Shown here in pieces: positions 59,625-64,000 of a DNA stretch of 64,000 nucleotides. Where the stretch lies: positions 67,957,001 through 68,021,000 of the forward strand of contig CM060842.1 in NCBI GenBank assembly GCA_030762175.1. Reading direction: 5' to 3'. The translations under genes and the position numbers were made by a program. This DNA is from Metallyticus violacea. Its lineage: Eukaryota > Arthropoda > Insecta > Mantodea > Metallyticidae. Positions within the stretch are counted from its first letter, which is position 1; the number at the start of each line of letters is the position of its first letter. The notes below the pieces were generated by a model. That model was not told the DNA's origin, did not search any database, and worked only from the letters and a program-made list of their open reading frames with translations.

Positions 59625-61608
59625 AGGAAAAATATTTGGAAATGCAGGCGCAATTACAGACGGCTATTCATTAGAGAACGAGAACACAGAATTTGAGAAT
59701 CTGACGAAAGGAACAAAAATTTGCTATTCACTTTAAGGAATAAAATGCAACTTTTGCAGATTTGACTTCCGTGGGAAAAAAGGTTTTTCCAACTGACAGA
59801 ACTTGTGCGTTAAGTATGTACTAATGCTAAATTAAATAACAGCTTCTTACATATTGCTGCAAACACTTATTAGTGCTACTAGCACATATTTTAGATGTGT
59901 ATCTTCGAATTGTTGCTTATGTTTTGTAGCAGACATACAAATTATTCTAATGGAATTAAGAGCAATTAAAAAGGAGCAATATCGAGATTTTACCCCTGAA
60001 AAGACTAAAATTCTGGTCGGTTGGAGCAACTCTTCCAAACTTAAGAACACAAATCCAAAAGTGGCAGATTTACTTGTCTTTTAGGGTTATTCTTCTTTAT
60101 TTTAAGACCCTCTCTCCCTGCGAAATAAAACCCTGCTGGAGAAAGAGCTTTAGTATCTAGTATGTAGAACAAATTTGTGTTGAATTATTTTTCAGATTTT
60201 TGAGGAGTAGAAGAAGCACTGGGTTTACATACATACTAAAAAGAGGTACAGGATGTTTTTAGAGATAAATGACCAGTGACCTCAAGGCATTATATTAAGT
60301 TGAGACCTCTGTTCCTCGTAATAAGCTCTGAGCTTGTTTTCTTTGCTTGGCTCCCATATCATTAATTTACAATACACATACTAGAATTGCATATTAATCA
60401 CCGTTTTTTTTTTCATACAGCTAAGAAAAAATTTCTATAACTTTTGATGCTCTAATTATTTTAATGCCATTTTATATTTATGTATTGTAAACTGTGCTTC
60501 ATCGCACTGTAATCACATTACAAGTATCTCACTTAAGCAACTCCTTGAACCTCTTTAATTGTCAATAGACATTTCTTAGCCATTCTTCTTGTTGCTTATA
60601 AGGTTGCAAGTAAACCGATATATAAAATAACACAAAGGAATATTTCAGTTGACCACAGTCATGTGTGGTTATGTTGTTGCCTAGGCTCGATGTATTGAGC
60701 AAGTGCTGGTTGTTCATATTTTGGAAAATAATGTCGTAAATGTTCATAGGCTTAAAGAAAACAATATAGATATGTGTATTGCAACAACTGTTTAAAAGCC
60801 TGCTGCTTTACAGTAGCAGCACTAATCACTAAAAAGATCCTTGCTTTAGCTTTATTATTGCAAATGGAAGAAATAGTATAAATACTCTTTTGTTATAACG
60901 GTTTTGAAATTTCCGTCTAGGTTCCGCATTGGGAAGGATGCGCTTTATACCGATTGTTATTTTAGGCCTGCGTTCACGGCTAAGCTTGGACCAAAGTCGT
61001 AAGTAAGCACTGTTTCTGCTTTTGGATTATAACCGAATTCGCGGCAACATTAACATATCTCAAGAATTTATATTATTAAACACTATTGGTCCGGCAGCGT
61101 TATTAACTACATCATATTAGTGAATTAAAGTTAACTGCAGAGTAGTGCATCGAAATTTTATTACAAAATACAGAAAAAATGAAGTCTACAGGAATCGCTC
61201 CCATACTGTTGGGAAATTTAAAGAAAAAATCAAGGCCGAAATTTGTAGAATTACGGAAGTAAGAGTTTATACGAGAGAATGCAAATTTCATTAAATGATG
61301 TCAGAATTGCGTGACTGCAAATGAACAGCACGTAGAACAACTCCTATAAGAGATTAGTGTTAATTATGAATAAGAGATTAGTGCTAATTATGATATGAGT
61401 AATATTGTCACGACCAAAGCGTGAGCTGAAAGGAGGATAGCGGTAGAAGCACTTGAAGGCATATATAAAGAAAACGTTAACTGCCATTGCTACCTCTTTT
61501 ATTGAAAAGTGATAATGTGCACACGCATTAAGATCTTCTCTAATGCTGAAGGATTACGTTAACACTTAGTGACTGGATTGCTATAATTAAGGCTGAAAGG
61601 GCCGTTAC
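59625..61608. other. AT-rich noncoding DNA
   Basis: Contains a 24-bp tandem duplication at 61347-61394 (TAAGAGATTAGTG(T/C)TAATT...). Frames at 59847-60084 and 60562-60747 show no known motif. Confidence 0.5.
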
Positions 61609-61713
61609 CTTAGGGGTGATGTCTCGTAAAGTCGAGCGTGCAGGGCGGCCAACAGCAATACAGGGCAGCCCAGGCGCCGAGCGAAGAAACAGGCGTGGAA
61701 CAGGCACTTCCAT
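61609..61713 (-). CDS. weak candidate first coding exon
   Basis: A GC-richer block on the minus strand starts with ATG at 61713. It encodes 35 residues (MEVPVPRLFLRSAPGLP... then STLRDITPK) before a good donor site, AAG|GTAACG, at 61609/61608. The frame stays open past the donor for a further 22 codons. The short length, lack of any known motif and absence of a partner exon make this speculative. Its arginine- and proline-rich make-up could simply follow from local GC content. Confidence 0.2.
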
Positions 61714-62745
61714 CTTCTATTATAGCTTCGCAATCCTTAGAGAGGTCTTTACTTTATGTTGTAATGTTCAATAATTATGGTATACCAACGCCCTAAATTT
61801 GAATTATAGTGACCAATGAGAAAAGGGTATGTAGGTGTAAGAAAACAATTCTGCTGATTGCTAAGCGGACTATTGCGTTACGGTACACTTCTTTAAGTCA
61901 TCTACGAAAGTAGTAAACCAAATGAATGCAACTAAGTTAGCACTTTCTGATGCAACTAAGTAATGTAAGAATATAAAATATTCAAGCAAGTAAAATTAAG
62001 TATTCGCATACTAAATCTGACCAATTATCAATTTGATGCTCCCCTCGGTTGTACACGTGCCGATGTTATTACTAGCCAAAGTTGTGTGAGCAGAATGGAA
62101 GGGGAAATTAGTCCATTCACTTGTGCATGCAGGCCAAAAATAACTCTCTGTGCATATAAACTTCTTGTGCTGAAAACTTTGGTATTAAAATCTGTTTTAA
62201 ATTTGTACAATTACATGAATAATTTTAGTATTTCAAAACTGGAATAAAATGTTATAAAATAGTAATAAAATAATATATATATAACATAAGAAACAGTTTA
62301 TTAATCTGTGTAATAAAACTCTAATATGTAAATTTTCATTAAATAATTTCTAATTTTGTATGCGACGAAACAGAAATGGAGCATTTCAGATGAGATGGAA
62401 TCCCAAATTATCAGTATGCAAATGAGTTATCTTGCAAGCAACTGGATTTGCAATCATGTGCTTAAGAGATGCTGATAAATGTATAGATATCGGTAGCATC
62501 AAACATGCAACTTAATAAGCACAAAAAAAAACTTAAAACCAGGATAAAGTTCTTATTCAGTTGGTTTAAGACCTAACCAGATTGTACTCATTGTGGTGCT
62601 AGCATTTTTTGAGGCATATAATGTTTACTTATTAGTAATATAATTGTCCACCTGTATAATTTAACTTTTATATTTAGGTACAAGTAAATAGGTATTACGA
62701 ATTCCTAGAGTAATTTATTGAAAAAAAAACGTTCATATAAACATG
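61714..62745. other. AT-rich noncoding DNA
   Basis: Nothing is recognised. Confidence 0.55.
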
Positions 62746-62759
62746 CTAGTTACGTGATT

Positions 62760-63015
62760 TTTTGTTTATAGTTCTAAAGAAAATGTTTAAAACAGTCACT
62801 ACGAGCTCTAATAAAGACTTCCAAAAGCGTCGCATTATGAACTGTCTTACTCTATTACGGGCTTCTCTTACCTGCCGACATTCAATATGCTGGTGAATAA
62901 TTTCCACGTTGTCAAAATGTCTGGAATATATAATGACCTTTAAAACCCCCATATGCACAAATCGAATGGATTCAGGCCAAGAGGGCAGGATGCCGGTCCC
63001 ATGCGACCTATTCAT
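62760..63015 (-). pseudogene. DDE_3-type transposase C-terminal remnant
   Basis: Minus-strand reading starts with a WPxxxxDLNP-type block in shifted frames (LGLNPFDLCIWGF, about 62955-62995), followed by VIIYSRHFDNVEIIHQHI (about 62895-62950) and REARNRVRQFIMRR (about 62825-62870). This is the standard end of insect DUF4817/DDE_3 transposases: SPDLNPxDFxLWGxLK, a VYxTPVxxxEEL-like linker, and RVRxSMxRR. The upstream catalytic parts are missing. A 16-base A run lies at 63056-63071. Confidence 0.7.
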
Positions 63016-63071
63016 TTATTTAGGAATCGCAAACCTGCAATTTCTCTATCAGCACAAAAAAAAAAAAAAAA

Positions 63072-64000
63072 TGAGATGGTACCACAGCATGCATGAACAA
63101 CTTACGACGTATTAACTTTAGTGGAACTTTTTTAAACTAAACATTTAAAATATCCCTTAAAATTCACAGTATGATGTTTCTGTAAATGTTATAAAATAAA
63201 AGAACCCATTAATCCGTCGCCAATTGTTTCAATCCATACATTAATGGTAAACGGTTGTTTGAGTCTTGTTTTCTGTATGGAGACTTTTATCAGCCCATGA
63301 ATATGGGGAAAATTTTGAACTATTATACTATTTTCATCGCAACTGTAATAGGTGATTTATGATCTTGATCATCAATCATAACATAACATTAACTAGCTAG
63401 AAACTAAGCAAAATTTACCATATGTTTTGCTTATTGTTCTTCTTTTGTTAAATTCCCAGAGGTTTCCCACATGTACAGATTGTATACTATATATGCCGCA
63501 TTTCTTAGAGCATGTAAAGCAGACACAGTTGAGTAATTAAAGAAAAAAGTACACCAGAATTTGGATATAGCACGTTGCTGGCTATCACCATGATTTGTAA
63601 ACGTTTTATATCACTAGTGAAAACGCCCGTTCTCAGTTTTGGAGTACATGGCAGTTGCTATCTATTATAACATACCGAGAAGCAATTATACACTGTGTTT
63701 CATGGCTTATGTCTATTTTATGGCGGCTGGCGGATCGGCAGTCAGAGTGGCAAAATATTTTCTTTCAGAAAGAAAATATCTTCAATTATGTGGGGATTTG
63801 TTACATACACTTTATTTTTCAACTTCCCTCATAAGTAAAATAAACATTTTTCTGAATTATAGACTCTCAAAAAATATAGGCCTAATTCACTATATGTATT
63901 TACCAGCAACATACATGCAAAGGGGTTTTGTGTATAAAATCGCGTTTTTTGTACTGAAATTCCGGTTATTTTGACTGGAAACATCTAATAGAACAATGCT
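63072..64000. other. AT-rich noncoding DNA
   Basis: Nothing is recognised. The 111-codon frame at 63639-63974 has no known motif; its composition (Tyr, Phe, Ile, Leu) is that of AT-rich noise. Confidence 0.5.

Noticed and set aside
63639..63974. 111-codon plus-strand frame as a gene
   Set aside because: It shows AT-driven residue content, no motif, and no supporting start or splice context.
1..64000. CRISPR arrays, prokaryotic operons, phage or plasmid features
   Set aside because: No regularly spaced repeats, no dense gene packing and no ribosome-binding-site pattern; everything recognisable is eukaryotic repeat DNA.

Overview
This window looks like a gene-poor, repeat-rich stretch of an animal nuclear genome, most likely an insect. 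The grounds are the overall AT-richness (about two thirds AT by eye), the absence of any long open reading frame, dispersed tRNA-derived SINEs with Pol III box motifs, mariner, Tc1 and PIF/Harbinger elements, and fragments of a transposase family (DUF4817 plus a DDE_3-type nuclease) that I know mainly from insects. A large-genome hemimetabolous insect such as a cockroach relative would fit, but that is a guess. I see no intact protein gene, no functional tRNA or rRNA gene, no CRISPR array and no prokaryotic-style operon. Nearly every reading frame of 60-115 codons here is chance or lies inside a repeat.

Layout. 0-5 kb: a TA-flanked inverted-repeat transposon (630-1793) with a SINE inside it, then a Tc1-like element with about 190-bp terminal repeats (2647-4392), also interrupted by a SINE. 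5-10.7 kb: unique AT-rich DNA with one candidate spliced coding exon on the minus strand (7130-7254) and one SINE. 10.8-12.2 kb: a dead mariner with a SINE in its 3' end. 13-20.3 kb: simple repeats and six SINE-like copies. 23.4-26.1 kb: a second dead mariner (minus strand), a LINE remnant and two SINEs of different families. 26.6-27.3 kb: a GC-richer block of unknown nature. 27.8-34.2 kb: two more SINEs, a diverged repeat pair, and an internally deleted DUF4817/DDE_3 element with long terminal inverted repeats (30454-31238). 36.9-38.5 kb: a strongly A-biased, repeat-like domain. 41-42 kb: a LINE reverse-transcriptase pseudogene. 47.2-48.3 kb: a diverged direct duplication flanking a (TA)n(TG)n tract and a near-perfect 46-bp-arm palindrome. 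49.0-49.95 kb: a deleted Harbinger element with TAA target duplications. 54.6-55.5 kb: a second LINE remnant. 58.4-63 kb: two further DDE_3-type transposase remnants, a complete SINE with a 12-bp target duplication, and a weak candidate exon (61609-61713).

How it fits together: the window records successive waves of transposition. Old DNA transposons lie underneath, and two SINE families (A, nine copies; B, seven copies) lie on top, because SINEs interrupt the DNA elements and never the reverse here. The window could be intergenic or lie inside a very long intron. The only hints of a host gene are the two short candidate exons. I found no convincing previously undescribed functional system. 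The observations most worth checking are the palindrome in its duplicated setting, the recurrent truncation of SINE A near one small hairpin, the internally deleted DDE_3 and Harbinger elements, and the exon at 7.1-7.25 kb.
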